Origin: Erwinia persicina
Lineage (GTDB): Bacteria; Pseudomonadota; Gammaproteobacteria; Enterobacterales; Enterobacteriaceae
Direction of reading: 5' to 3'
Assembly: GCF_014838825.1 (NCBI RefSeq)
Contig: NZ_JACYMO010000001.1
Span: 704,566-768,565 of the forward strand
Length of the DNA: 64,000 bases
Shown: positions 35,898 through 44,903 of the stretch, one piece after another
Layout: each line of letters opens with the position of its first letter
Position numbering within the stretch: the stretch's first letter is position 1
Position numbers and translations under genes: made by a program
Notes under the pieces: model-generated
Told to the model about the DNA's origin: nothing
Seen by the model: only the letters and a program-made list of their open reading frames with translations
Database searches by the model: none

Positions 35898-36067
35898 AAA
35901 AATGCAAACCTGATTTCATCATATTATCCCGGGAGTATCGCCTTTACCCCGGCGGATCACTATGAGGATCGTCTGAAAGATTTCTTAATATTTCCCTTTG
36001 TATAAAACCTCTTCAGTAATCCCGTCTGATTACAATCAGGTAGTGTATTTATTTAAGATTATCCTTA

Positions 36068-36097
36068 TTAAAAAAAGCGCCCTGTTATCCGGGCGCG
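36068..36097 (-). terminator. Terminator after dcyD
   Basis: GCGCCC/GGGCGC stem with an eight-base loop and a T-run on the minus strand, a few bases after the dcyD stop. Confidence 0.85.
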
Positions 36098-36102
36098 TTC
36101 TG

Positions 36103-37101
36103 TCAGCAGTAAGCAAACAATGCGGGCGCGCCGCCGGTGTGAACAAAGACAATCGGCCCTTCACGGCGAAAACGCTGCTGGCTGATGCCATCAATCAGTC
36201 CCGCCATCGCTTTGCCGGTATAGACCGGATCGAGGAAAATCCCTTCCAGCCGTGCCAGCAGCTTCACCGCCTCCATCCCCTCTTCATTGGGCTCGCCATA
36301 GCGCGGGGCGAAGTAGTCATCCCACAGGGTGATCGGGGCGCGGCTGGTCATCTCCAGCGACTGTGCCACGGCCTGACGGATGCTCTCGACTTTTGGCAAC
36401 TGGTCAGCCGCCCTGCGCGAGACGGTGACGCCCACCAGCTCGGTATCCGGCAGCAGATGCTCCAGCCCTACCGCCAGCCCGGCGTGTGTGCCTGCACTGC
36501 CAGAGGCCACCACCACGGCGGCAAAATCGACCACGCCCTCAGACTGGTGGGCAATCTCCTGCGCGCAGTCAACGTAGCCCAGCGCGCCCAGCGCATTGGA
36601 GCCCCCCACCGGCAGGATGTAAGGACGGAAGCCCTGGGCTTCCAGCAGCGTGGCCTGCTGTTCCAGCTGTTCATCCGGCGCATGCAGCGCATCAACCATG
36701 ACGACTTCCGTATTCATCAGCTCCAGCAGCAGCCGGTTACCGTTGGTGAGGTAGTTTTGCGCCTGACTGCCGAGAGGATTTTCCAGCAGCGCCACGCACT
36801 TAAGGCCCAACTTCGCCGCCACTGCCGCCGTCTGCCGCACGTGGTTTGACTGAATAGCCCCCGCCGTCAGCAGCACATCGGCTCCGGCACGCAGTGCGTC
36901 GGCCGCAAGGAACTCCAGCTTTCTGAGTTTATTGCCGCCCATGGCGACGGGCGTGACATCGTCACGTTTAATAAAGATATCGCGGCCGAGATAATCGGAC
37001 AGACGCGGGAGGTGTTCTAAGGGGGTGGGCGAACCCAGCAGTTCAACGCGGGGAAAATTAGCAATATTGTATAAGGACAACGCGGCCTCCAGAGCAGGCA
37101 T
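36103..37101 (-). CDS. dcyD: D-cysteine desulfhydrase
   Basis: 332 residues, PLP-dependent ACC-deaminase family. GNKLRKLEF contains the PLP Lys, and [16 protein letters not shown] the substrate segment. It breaks D-cysteine to pyruvate, sulfide and ammonia. In E. coli dcyD sits near fliZ with the cystine transporter genes tcyJ, tcyL and tcyN. Here it directly follows fliZ and none of those genes is in the window. Confidence 0.94.
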   Translation of the reverse strand: MPALEAALSLYNIANFPRVELLGSPTPLEHLPRLSDYLGRDIFIKRDDVTPVAMGGNKLRKLEFLAADALRAGADVLLTAGAIQSNHVRQTAAVAAKLGLKCVALLENPLGSQAQNYLTNGNRLLLELMNTEVVMVDALHAPDEQLEQQATLLEAQGFRPYILPVGGSNALGALGYVDCAQEIAHQSEGVVDFAAVVVASGSAGTHAGLAVGLEHLLPDTELVGVTVSRRAADQLPKVESIRQAVAQSLEMTSRAPITLWDDYFAPRYGEPNEEGMEAVKLLARLEGIFLDPVYTGKAMAGLIDGISQQRFRREGPIVFVHTGGAPALFAYC

Positions 37102-37223
37102 TCAGGTTATCCTTACAGTGTTACAGAAGATGACCCGGTGGTCACCTTCCCATTCACGCTTTAAAACAGCCTGACGATGAGGGCCGCAGCCATTACAGCT
37201 GCCGCGTTCAGTCCCAACGCCAG

Positions 37224-37727
37224 TTAATTGCGCTGCCAGCCGAGAAATTGATCGTACTTGCGCAGCGCTATGCGGTAGTTATTATTTCCCGCATCAGGCA
37301 GATCGTTTTCAAGGCACTCATGCCAGCTCGGTCCGCTCAGGCGCTCTGCCGGAAAGCCCCTGGCTGACAGCATATCGTCAAGTCGACGCAGGCGAACAAC
37401 ATATTCGCGAATCGTGCTGTGGCTCATTTCGGTCTGCTCAAACAGGTACTGTTTGAACGCCATGATGTCAAAGTAAGTCGGATGGGTGTTGCAATAAATG
37501 TCGCTACAAAAACGGCACAGTGCCGTCAGCTCATTCTGTAATTTTAACCAGACCTGATCGTCGATCAGCTGATCCATCCGGGCGATGGCCTCTTTGTTAA
37601 TGATCTGACCACGAAAAACCAGTGCCATGCGATCCAGTACTTTTCCGCAGTGGGAGCAATTGCTCTGGCTGTGTTTGTAGTCTTTCAAATAACGGCTCAA
37701 CGGCCTCATTTTCGTTTTGGATCCCAT
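37224..37727 (-). CDS. fliZ: Flagellar regulator FliZ
   Basis: 167 residues (E. coli 183). MRPLSRYLKDYKHSQSNCSHCGK start and the central integrase-like DNA-binding segment (SHSTIREYVVRLRRLDDMLSARG) fit FliZ, which competes with RpoS at promoters and affects motility genes. Downstream of fliA by 43 bases, in the usual fliAZ operon order. Confidence 0.93.
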   Translation of the reverse strand: MGSKTKMRPLSRYLKDYKHSQSNCSHCGKVLDRMALVFRGQIINKEAIARMDQLIDDQVWLKLQNELTALCRFCSDIYCNTHPTYFDIMAFKQYLFEQTEMSHSTIREYVVRLRRLDDMLSARGFPAERLSGPSWHECLENDLPDAGNNNYRIALRKYDQFLGWQRN

Positions 37728-37770
37728 TCGAGATTCCCCGGTTGGTGTTGAGAGTGCAAAACTGACCTGG

Positions 37771-38493
37771 TCAGCGCGCTCCCGTTAACCGGGCGCGCAG
37801 GCGTTTAATCGCCTGACTGTGCAGCTGGCTGACACGGGACTCGCCCACCTCCAGCACTGCGCCAATCTCTTTTAAGTTCAGTTCTTCCTGGTAATAGAGC
37901 GTCAGCACCATTTTTTCGCGATCGGGCAAGGCCTCAATGGCTTCAATGACTCGCTCACGCAGACTCCCTTCCATAAGCTGATGCAGGGGATTGGCTTCTT
38001 CATGGCCGTCCGTCACCAGCTCTGCGCTGTCACCGTGCTCTTCACGATATTCATCGTAAGAGAACAGCTGGCTGTTGTTGGTATCCAGCAGGATCTGCCG
38101 GTACTCTTCCAGCGATACATCTAACTGCGAAGCCACTTCCTGCTCGGTGGCAGAGCGACCCAGCGCCTGTTCCACCTGATGCATGGCCCCCGCCACCTCG
38201 CGCGCATTGCGGCGCACGCTGCGTGGTGCCCAGTCACGGCTTCGAAGTTCATCAAGCATGGCACCACGAATGCGCTGTACGGCGTAGGTCGTGAATGCTG
38301 TGCCCTGCAGTGCGTCGTAACGCTCTACGGCATTCAGCAGCCCGATTCCCCCTGCCTGTAACAGATCGTCCAGTTCGACACTGGCGGGCAGGCGTACCTG
38401 CAAACGCAGTGCTTCATGGCGAACCAGCGGTATGTATCGCTGCCACAGCGAATGTTTGTCCATCACGCCATCGGCGGTATATAGATCGTTCAC
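37771..38493 (-). CDS. fliA: RNA polymerase sigma factor FliA (sigma-28)
   Basis: 240 residues. Sigma regions 2 to 4 are recognisable (DDLLQAGGIGLLNAVERYD, GAMLDELRSRDW, and a LKEIGAVLEVGESRVSQLHSQAIKRLR helix-turn-helix). It directs late flagellar genes such as fliC and fliD in this window. Upstream lies a sigma-28-like site suggesting autoregulation. Confidence 0.97.
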   Translation of the reverse strand: MNDLYTADGVMDKHSLWQRYIPLVRHEALRLQVRLPASVELDDLLQAGGIGLLNAVERYDALQGTAFTTYAVQRIRGAMLDELRSRDWAPRSVRRNAREVAGAMHQVEQALGRSATEQEVASQLDVSLEEYRQILLDTNNSQLFSYDEYREEHGDSAELVTDGHEEANPLHQLMEGSLRERVIEAIEALPDREKMVLTLYYQEELNLKEIGAVLEVGESRVSQLHSQAIKRLRARLTGAR

Positions 38494-38518
38494 TCTGACC
38501 TACCCTGCAGTAATTAAG

Positions 38519-38545
38519 TTATCGGCACGATTATCTGTTTCTGTA
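38519..38545 (-). promoter_or_regulatory. Possible sigma-28 promoter for fliAZ
   Basis: A perfect GCCGATAA -10 element and an 11-base spacer; the -35 region TACAGAAA is a poor match to TAAAGTTT. FliA is known to have a class 3 promoter in Salmonella. Confidence 0.5.
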
Positions 38546-38604
38546 GGGCAAGTTGATTGGGGGAATAGCGGTCATAAAGGCGGGTTATTTCATTTTTGTG
38601 GGGT

Positions 38605-38648
38605 TGAACGATCCCCGGCAGCCGATTTTCAGGCGTGGGGATCGTTCA
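38605..38648. repeat. 12-bp perfect inverted repeat between HNH-like gene and fliA
   Basis: TGAACGATCCCC (38605-38616) pairs exactly with GGGGATCGTTCA (38637-38648) around a 20-base loop. There is no strong T-run on either strand, so it may be an RNA stability element or an insertion boundary rather than a plain terminator. Confidence 0.6.
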
Positions 38649-38660
38649 GCTTTTACGCGT

Positions 38661-39629
38661 TCAGTTTTTACGCAACAGCCGCTGTCGGGTGTTTTCCGGC
38701 ACCTGCTGCCACAGGGCACAGACTTTGCCTTCCAGATCCTGATAAAACGGTATCAGCGTCTGATCTTCCAGCAGCGTGCGGCGAAAATGCACCGTGCCGT
38801 GCAGCGGGTCGATAGTCATACGACGGCTGGTAAACAGACGCTGCAGGTCACTGCGCAGAAACAGACCGTTATCCGCACTGTTGTCCAGCAGGAAGCCCTG
38901 TTCATTCTCCCGCACATCGATGTGGCAGGCCTCGACCCACGGCGACGCATGCTCGTCGGTCAGCAGCGTGCCGGTGATCACACAGGCACCATAGCGCTCA
39001 CGGACCGAATGGCTGAACTCATGATGACTGGCGCGGTGCCACAGCCGGGCCTTGACCCGACGCCCCACCTGGGTCCCGGGGATCACCCCGGCCGGTGGTG
39101 GCAGCAGCGGTGAGGTCAGCACCACAATAAACTGCAGCTGGCGTGAGTACTCAAAGCACGGCTGCGACTGCCGGTCATACAGCTGCCAGTATTCATCATC
39201 ATCGTCGTTGCGCAGCATCGTCAGGGTGAATCCGCGCTGTTGCAGCAGGCTCTGCGCCATGATTGAGGCCGGATCGAGCATGGCAAGGACCTTGCTCTCG
39301 CCCATCACCTTCCAGGTATTCCACGGCGTGGGCTCCAGCGGGCGACGAAAATAGAGAAAACTCTCCTGACGCTGCAAATAGTGCTCGAAGCGCTGCAGGT
39401 AATTTTTACGTTCGTTGTCGTTAGTAATAAACAGCAGGTCTTCCAGCGGAATATGGCTGTCCTTGCTGGCAAAAATCGCGCGTATCGTCCAGTTTTTGCT
39501 GGAGGTCGACGGACTCAACAAGCCCCGGGTCGTCAGCGATTTATCGTCGGGATACTTTCTGCTGTAGCGGTCATTGATCTCCTCAAACGGCAGCAGTTCC
39601 CCAGGTAACAAGTCATAGTTGAAGCGCAT
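38661..39629 (-). CDS. HNH-nuclease-like protein with substituted motif, in flagellar region
   Basis: 322 residues, with a GGAGT site before the ATG. The N-terminal two thirds are not recognisable. The C-terminal part looks like an HNH_2 domain: GACVITGTLL, VEACHIDV (His 236) and DNGLFLRSDL (Asn 254). Where family members usually read LHRLFD, this one reads LQRLFT, so the last His (position 263) is Gln and the Asp is Thr. That suggests a divergent or inactive nuclease. It lies between fliB and fliA, where an HNH gene is not expected from E. coli or Salmonella. Its role is unknown. Confidence 0.65.
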   Translation of the reverse strand: MRFNYDLLPGELLPFEEINDRYSRKYPDDKSLTTRGLLSPSTSSKNWTIRAIFASKDSHIPLEDLLFITNDNERKNYLQRFEHYLQRQESFLYFRRPLEPTPWNTWKVMGESKVLAMLDPASIMAQSLLQQRGFTLTMLRNDDDDEYWQLYDRQSQPCFEYSRQLQFIVVLTSPLLPPPAGVIPGTQVGRRVKARLWHRASHHEFSHSVRERYGACVITGTLLTDEHASPWVEACHIDVRENEQGFLLDNSADNGLFLRSDLQRLFTSRRMTIDPLHGTVHFRRTLLEDQTLIPFYQDLEGKVCALWQQVPENTRQRLLRKN

Positions 39630-39643
39630 AGCACACTCCAGAG

Positions 39644-39666
39644 AAAAAACCCCGCGAGAGCGGGAT
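39644..39666 (-). terminator. Terminator after fliB
   Basis: CCCGC-TCTC-GCGGG stem with a six-T tail on the minus strand, in front of the HNH-like gene. Confidence 0.8.
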
Positions 39667-39698
39667 TTAATGCCAGTAGAAGGATTTAAGTGAGAAAG

Positions 39699-40904
39699 TT
39701 ATTTTAAAAGGTAAATCAAAGACAGATCGTCGTTCACTTTGACCTTGTCAATCTCCTCAAAGAAAGCAGTTATTGAGGATGAATTATGTTTTGTCACCGC
39801 ATGGAAGCTATAAATAATATTCACAATATCATCTTCATCGATAACCCCTACCAGTTCAACGCAGGCAGCAATCAGCGAACGAATCATAAACCACTCAGCC
39901 GTGAGTAAATAAAGGCTGGCTAATGATGTACGCCCCTCATAACCAGGGAACGCGTCACTGTAAATACGGTATTGCAGATAGTTACTAATCACATGTGGAT
40001 GCTCTGCCATCCAGGGCATGACTTTTTCATTCCACACGGTATCAAGGCGCATCATGGATGTACTAACGTCATTTTCTTTGAGGTCGTTAATCTGGACATG
40101 AATCAGTTTGAGAAGGTAGTGCTGCAACATACCCGAAGAACGGGTTTCAGTCTTAGAGGAGAAAAAGGTTTGCATCCTCAACAGCAAGGACCATTGTAAT
40201 TCATGATTATTATTAAGCCCGGCAATACTCTGAGCGACAGAACCATTCTCAATAGCATTGATAATGTTGAAATAGTCGTTTTCCAGCTTTTCTGAATTGA
40301 AACCCTGCTCTTTGTTCATCTGGTCAAGATTAAGCAATAACATCGCAATACCATACAAAGCACTGCCTGCATCGCAACCTGCGGTTTTGATCATATTGGC
40401 ACACATCAGATTGACTAATTTTTTCTCGTTATCAATGTCAGCGTTTTTATTCGCATCTGCCTGAATCTGTGCCGACTGATTTAACAACATCGCATCCGGG
40501 CGGCCTAATAGTTGTTTCGTCGCTTCCGGGCAGGAGAGTGTCAGGGATTTATTGACCTCAAACTTGTACATTTTCTGAATACGCGGATAGGTCGCGCACG
40601 TTGGACTCAGCGCCGCAGGCCCCATCTGTTTGTGGACCTTGCACAGTTTATCCTCATCCATAAACGCACAGTTACGTTTTGAGGTGAGCTTCATTACGCC
40701 CCATTTTTGGAAGCTTTTCTTCAGCGTGACAATATTTTCAGAAGCAATATTTCTGATTTCAATCTGAGCACTTTTCAGATAGCGATTGACCGTAGTTTTA
40801 TCCAGTGTGACATCCCATCCTTTGCAACAGTGATCGCGGCATTCACTACCGACGCACTTGAAGTCAGTGACAAAAACTGGTTCAACAACTGTAATCTCTT
40901 TCAT
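39699..40904 (-). CDS. fliB: Flagellin lysine-N-methylase FliB
   Basis: 401 residues. The N-terminal cysteine cluster DFKCVGSECRDHCCKGWDV fits the YkgJ/FliB group, which holds an Fe-S centre and methylates Lys residues of flagellin. It is located next to fliC as in Salmonella. The coding sequence looks distinctly more AT-rich than its neighbours (many AAA, ATT, TTT codons), suggesting transfer. It lies 83 bases downstream of the fliC stop and a terminator lies between. Confidence 0.9.
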   Translation of the reverse strand: MKEITVVEPVFVTDFKCVGSECRDHCCKGWDVTLDKTTVNRYLKSAQIEIRNIASENIVTLKKSFQKWGVMKLTSKRNCAFMDEDKLCKVHKQMGPAALSPTCATYPRIQKMYKFEVNKSLTLSCPEATKQLLGRPDAMLLNQSAQIQADANKNADIDNEKKLVNLMCANMIKTAGCDAGSALYGIAMLLLNLDQMNKEQGFNSEKLENDYFNIINAIENGSVAQSIAGLNNNHELQWSLLLRMQTFFSSKTETRSSGMLQHYLLKLIHVQINDLKENDVSTSMMRLDTVWNEKVMPWMAEHPHVISNYLQYRIYSDAFPGYEGRTSLASLYLLTAEWFMIRSLIAACVELVGVIDEDDIVNIIYSFHAVTKHNSSSITAFFEEIDKVKVNDDLSLIYLLK

Positions 40905-40938
40905 AATCAGTTCCGCTTAAAATCGAGTTAATGCCTCA

Positions 40939-40966
40939 ATAAAAAGGCGACCCAAGGTCGCCTTTC
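40939..40966 (-). terminator. Terminator after fliC
   Basis: AAAGGCGACC/GGTCGCCTTT stem with a T-run on the minus strand, in the fliC-fliB spacer. Confidence 0.85.
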
Positions 40967-40987
40967 AACTGGTTATCGATAAATCGA

Positions 40988-42298
40988 TTAGCCCTGCAGC
41001 AGAGACAGAACCTGCTGTGGAACCTGGTTAGCTTTCGCCAACACTGAGTTACCCGCCTGCTGTACGATCTGTGCTTTAGACATGTTAGACACTTCAACCG
41101 CGTAGTCAGCATCCTGAATACGGGACTGAGCGGCAGACAGGTTGGTGGTGGTGTTGTTCAGGTTAGTTACCGCTGAGTTCAGACGGTTCTGTACCGCACC
41201 CAGGCTTGAACGGAAGGTATCAACCTGTGCAATTGCTTTGTCCAGCATTGCCAGTGGGTTAGAAGAAGCGGCACCAGCGAACTGAGCAGTTGGGGTGGCA
41301 GTTGACAGTTCAACGGTAACCTTGTTGTCAGTACCCGCTTTAGTGCTGTCATCGTCCAGTGCAGTAGTCACGGTTGTTGCGTAGTTTTTGCCCTGGAAGG
41401 TCACGAAGCCTTTCGCTGCGCCTGTAGAGTCAGTACCTACTTTGATCAGCTGGTCAGCCTGAGTCGCTGCAGCGGTCAGGCCGTTGTCGGTATCAGTGTA
41501 CTCAACGTCAGCTTTGTTCAGAGTTACTGCACCAGAAGTATGGTCGATAGAAGCAGAGTAGAAATCGCTGCCGCTCTGTACAACGAACTGAGCAGTCGCT
41601 GCGCCAGTTGAAGACAGGGTGTTGTGCAGGGTCAGGCTTGCCGCGTCAACAGTTTTACCGGTAGCAGTAGTCAGGGAAGTTGCAGCAGCTGACAGGTCAA
41701 CTTTAACTGGTGCAGTTGCAGCAGCGCCAGTGATCTGAGTGATGGAATCGCCAACTTTCAGAGCGTTACCAGATACAGAGAAACCGCCCAGACCCAGAGT
41801 AGAAGAGTCGATTTTCTGCAGGTCGATGTCAATTTTCTGACCGTCGTTTGCGCCAACCTGGATGGACATTTTGCCATCTTTAGCCAGAACGTTCACGCCG
41901 TTGAACTGAGTCTGACCAGATACGCGGTCGATTTCAGACAGGCGGGATTTGATTTCGTCCTGGATTGAAGACAGGTCAGAAGTAGAGTTAGTACCGGTGG
42001 TTGCCTGTACAGTCAGTTCACGAACACGCTGTAAGTTGTTGTTGATTTCTGACAGTGCGCCTTCAGTGGTCTGCGCAGCAGAGATACCGTCGTTAGCGTT
42101 ACGGGCAGCCTGAGTCAGGCCCTTGATGTTAGAGGTGAAGCGGTTGGCAATTGCCTGGCCCGCTGCATCGTCTTTAGCGCTGTTGATACGCAGGCCAGAA
42201 GACAGGCGCTCAATAGAAGTAGACAGAGCAGACTGGTTTTTGTTGATGTTGTTCTGAGTGATCAGCGAGAGGCTGTTGGTATTGATTACTTGTGCCAT
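40988..42298 (-). CDS. fliC: Flagellin
   Basis: 436 residues. Conserved D0/D1 ends (MAQVINTNSLSLITQNNI at the start; ADYAVEVSNMSKAQIVQQAG and LSLLQG at the end) surround a variable middle (about 170-350) rich in Thr, Ala and Gly. The RLSSGLRINSAKDDAAGQAI stretch corresponds to the plant-recognised flg22 peptide, and LQRVRELTVQA is the TLR5-recognised segment. No signal peptide, because flagellin is exported by the flagellar type III system. A strong sigma-28 promoter precedes it. Confidence 0.97.
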   Translation of the reverse strand: MAQVINTNSLSLITQNNINKNQSALSTSIERLSSGLRINSAKDDAAGQAIANRFTSNIKGLTQAARNANDGISAAQTTEGALSEINNNLQRVRELTVQATTGTNSTSDLSSIQDEIKSRLSEIDRVSGQTQFNGVNVLAKDGKMSIQVGANDGQKIDIDLQKIDSSTLGLGGFSVSGNALKVGDSITQITGAAATAPVKVDLSAAATSLTTATGKTVDAASLTLHNTLSSTGAATAQFVVQSGSDFYSASIDHTSGAVTLNKADVEYTDTDNGLTAAATQADQLIKVGTDSTGAAKGFVTFQGKNYATTVTTALDDDSTKAGTDNKVTVELSTATPTAQFAGAASSNPLAMLDKAIAQVDTFRSSLGAVQNRLNSAVTNLNNTTTNLSAAQSRIQDADYAVEVSNMSKAQIVQQAGNSVLAKANQVPQQVLSLLQG

Positions 42299-42376
42299 GA
42301 TTAAGATTCCTGTTAAATCATTTCGGGTTAAGTGGTTGGGCTTGTTTGCCCCCCGGCTTCATCGCCGTCAAAGTTG

Positions 42377-42403
42377 TTATCGTCTGCCCCTCAGTAACCT
42401 TTA
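42377..42403 (-). promoter_or_regulatory. Sigma-28 promoter of fliC
   Basis: On the minus strand TAAAGGTT, an 11-base spacer, and GACGATAA, close to the TAAAGTTT-N11-GCCGATAA consensus. Confidence 0.85.
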
Positions 42404-42507
42404 GAATTTTTTTAGCCTCACCGCGTTTTTTTTTCGTTTTACCCTACCCGATGAAATACGCCTCCTTATTGCCGCTATTCGCTTTATTGCCGCTGAAGAA
42501 ATAATCG

Positions 42508-42534
42508 TAAACTTTGTGCATCAATAGCCGATAA
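42508..42534 (+). promoter_or_regulatory. Sigma-28 promoter of fliD
   Basis: TAAACTTT, 11-base spacer, GCCGATAA: an almost perfect FliA site about 45 bases before fliD. Together with the fliC site it explains the divergent late flagellar transcription. Confidence 0.9.
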
Positions 42535-42577
42535 CCTCGGTATTCATACTCCGTCCTGATTAAATAAAGGAAACATC

Positions 42578-43978
42578 ATGGCAAGTGTATCTACCTTAGG
42601 TATCGGCTCCGGCCTCCAGTTAGCTGACATCCTAGACAGTATGCAGAAAGCAGAAAAGGCTGCGTTGACCCCTATCTCGGCACAGCAGACCGCCTATACT
42701 GCCAAGCTGAGTGCTTATAGCTCAATGAAGAGCGCACTCACTACTTTTCAGACGGCAAATGACAAACTGAACAAAGCCGACCTGTTTAGTTCTACCAAGA
42801 CCGTTAGCAGTTCGACGGCCTTTAGCGCGACCACCAGCACCGGTGCAGTAGCGGGTAAATACACTATCGCGGTCACACAGCTGGCGACCGCGCAAACGCT
42901 GACCACCGGCGTACAAACCAGTAATACCACCGCACTGGCCAGCGCTGACAGTAAGATTTCCATTAAACTTTCCGGCAGCGACAAGGCTGTTGAAGTGAAT
43001 GTCAGTGCCGCAGACTCTTCGCTAACGGGTATTCGTGACGCGATCAATAAAGCTGATACTGGTATGACTGCCAGTATTATCAAAACCGGCGATGGCAGCT
43101 ACCGCCTGTCACTGACCTCGGATAAAACCGGTGAAGATAACGCGGCTACCATCAGTGTTACTGGCGACAGTGCTATTCAGGGGTTGCTGGCCTATGATGG
43201 CACCGCAGGCGGTAATGTGACGCAGAGCGTGGCTGCTCAAAACGCCCTGCTGAAAGTGAACAATGTTGATATCGAAAACAGCAGCAATACCATCAGCGAT
43301 GCGCTGGAAGGGATTACGCTGAATCTGTCGGCAGAAACCACCGGCACCCAGACGCTGACCCTGACCAAAGATACCTCCGGGGCATCAAAGACCATTGCCG
43401 ACTGGGCCACCGCGTATAACGCCCTGCAGGACAGCCTGAATACCCTGACAAAATACACGGCTGTTGATACCGGTGCGACACAAGACAGCAGCAACGGCGC
43501 TCTGCTCGGTGACAGTACACTGCGTTCTATTCAATCGCAGATGAAAAACCTGCTGACCAATACCGCCAGCACCTCGACGTTTAAAAGCCTGTCGCAGATT
43601 GGCATCACTACTGACCCCACCAGCGGCAAGCTGATCACCGATCAGACCAAGCTGGATGCTGCGCTGGCAAAAGATCCGGATGGCATCAAGGCGATGATTA
43701 TTGGTGACGGCAAAACCACCGGCATCTCCACTAAAATTGCCACTAATCTGACCAGCTGGTTATCCAGCTCCGGCATCATTCAGGCAGCCACGAATGGCGT
43801 CAGTAAAACACTGAACAACCTGACCGTGCAGTACAACAAGGTCAGCGATAATATCGATGCCACCATCACACGACTGAAAGCCCAGTTCACCGCGCTGGAT
43901 GTGATGATCAGCAAACTGAACAATACCAGCAATTATCTGAATCAGCAGTTCACTACCACTAACAGCACCAACAAGTAA
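42578..43978 (+). CDS. fliD: Flagellar hook-associated protein 2 (filament cap)
   Basis: 466 residues with no signal peptide. The FliD N-terminal region (MASVSTLGIGSGLQLADILDSM) and C-terminal region with a helical end (DNIDATITRLKAQFTALDVMISKLN) are present. It forms the cap that assembles flagellin at the filament tip. It begins the fliDST operon, nine bases before fliS. Confidence 0.95.
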   Translation: MASVSTLGIGSGLQLADILDSMQKAEKAALTPISAQQTAYTAKLSAYSSMKSALTTFQTANDKLNKADLFSSTKTVSSSTAFSATTSTGAVAGKYTIAVTQLATAQTLTTGVQTSNTTALASADSKISIKLSGSDKAVEVNVSAADSSLTGIRDAINKADTGMTASIIKTGDGSYRLSLTSDKTGEDNAATISVTGDSAIQGLLAYDGTAGGNVTQSVAAQNALLKVNNVDIENSSNTISDALEGITLNLSAETTGTQTLTLTKDTSGASKTIADWATAYNALQDSLNTLTKYTAVDTGATQDSSNGALLGDSTLRSIQSQMKNLLTNTASTSTFKSLSQIGITTDPTSGKLITDQTKLDAALAKDPDGIKAMIIGDGKTTGISTKIATNLTSWLSSSGIIQAATNGVSKTLNNLTVQYNKVSDNIDATITRLKAQFTALDVMISKLNNTSNYLNQQFTTTNSTNK

Positions 43979-43987
43979 GGAACCATC

Positions 43988-44386
43988 ATGTATAGCGCAA
44001 GCGGTACTAAAGCCTATGCAAAAGTGGGTGTGGAAAGCGCAGTGATGAGTGCCAGCAATGACCAGCTAATCACTCTGCTGTTCGATGGGGCACTCAGTGC
44101 CCTGGTTCGCGCCCGTCTTTTTTTGCAGGACGGTAATACGGTCATGAAAGGGGCATCTCTCTCTAAAGCGATCAATATTATCGATAACGGGTTGAAGCTG
44201 GGTCTGGATGAGGCCAGTGAAGACGAGTTAACGCAGAATCTGCTGGGATTGTACCGCTATATGGTCAATCGCCTGCTGCGGGCTAACATCGATAATGATG
44301 TACACGCCATTGAAGAAGTCGAAGCGCTGTTGCGCAATATCGCCGATGCCTGGAAAGAGGTATCTGGCACAACCGCTCTGGTTTAG
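43988..44386 (+). CDS. fliS: Flagellin chaperone FliS
   Basis: 132 residues, all-helical. The Tyr-rich N-terminus (MYSASGTKAYAKVGVESAVM) and LLFDGALSALVRARLFL fit FliS, which binds the C-terminus of flagellin and keeps it unpolymerised before export. It lies in fliDST, with 12 bases before fliT. Confidence 0.96.
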   Translation: MYSASGTKAYAKVGVESAVMSASNDQLITLLFDGALSALVRARLFLQDGNTVMKGASLSKAINIIDNGLKLGLDEASEDELTQNLLGLYRYMVNRLLRANIDNDVHAIEEVEALLRNIADAWKEVSGTTALV

Positions 44387-44398
44387 GACTCTGTAGAC

Positions 44399-44764
44399 AT
44401 GAACATTGCCCCACATCTGCTCGCGATTTATCAGGAAATTTTGACTCACAGTCAGTCCATGCTGCGTCTGGCTGGAGAAGGACAGTGGGACGAACTGATT
44501 GATATGGAAGTGAACTACCTCAGCGCCGTGGAAAAACTGGCGAAAACAACCCAGCACCAGCCGGTGCCTGCACACACGCAGGAACAGCTGCGTCCCGTGC
44601 TGCGTCATATTCTTGATAACGAGTCAGAACTGAAAAAGCTGCTCAAGCTGCGTCAGGATGAAATCTCGGGTCTGATCCAGCAGGCAGGACGTCAGAAGTC
44701 GGTCAATAATGCCTACACCAGAAGTGCCGGCGTGGTGCTGTTTCCCACCGGGGCCAACGGATAA
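44399..44764 (+). CDS. fliT: Flagellar chaperone FliT
   Basis: 121 residues, helical. The MNIAPHLLAIYQEILTHSQSMLRLA start and its position behind fliS fit FliT, the FliD chaperone that in Salmonella also inhibits FlhDC. Last gene before a terminator. Confidence 0.92.
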   Translation: MNIAPHLLAIYQEILTHSQSMLRLAGEGQWDELIDMEVNYLSAVEKLAKTTQHQPVPAHTQEQLRPVLRHILDNESELKKLLKLRQDEISGLIQQAGRQKSVNNAYTRSAGVVLFPTGANG

Positions 44765-44806
44765 ACCTGATTTTTAACCCGCCCGCCCCTGCTTGTTTTC
44801 TCCAGT

Positions 44807-44850
44807 GGGCCAGCGTGAAATAAATATTTCCACGCTGGCCCGCCCTTTTC
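44807..44850 (+). terminator. Terminator after fliDST
   Basis: GGGCCAGCGTG/CACGCTGGCCC 11-bp stem with a 13-base AT-rich loop and a short T-run, before amyA. Confidence 0.8.
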
Positions 44851-44903
44851 TCCCCGTCTCGCTCATACTTCATTTTCCCGTCTGGCGAAAATGGATCACC
44901 TAC

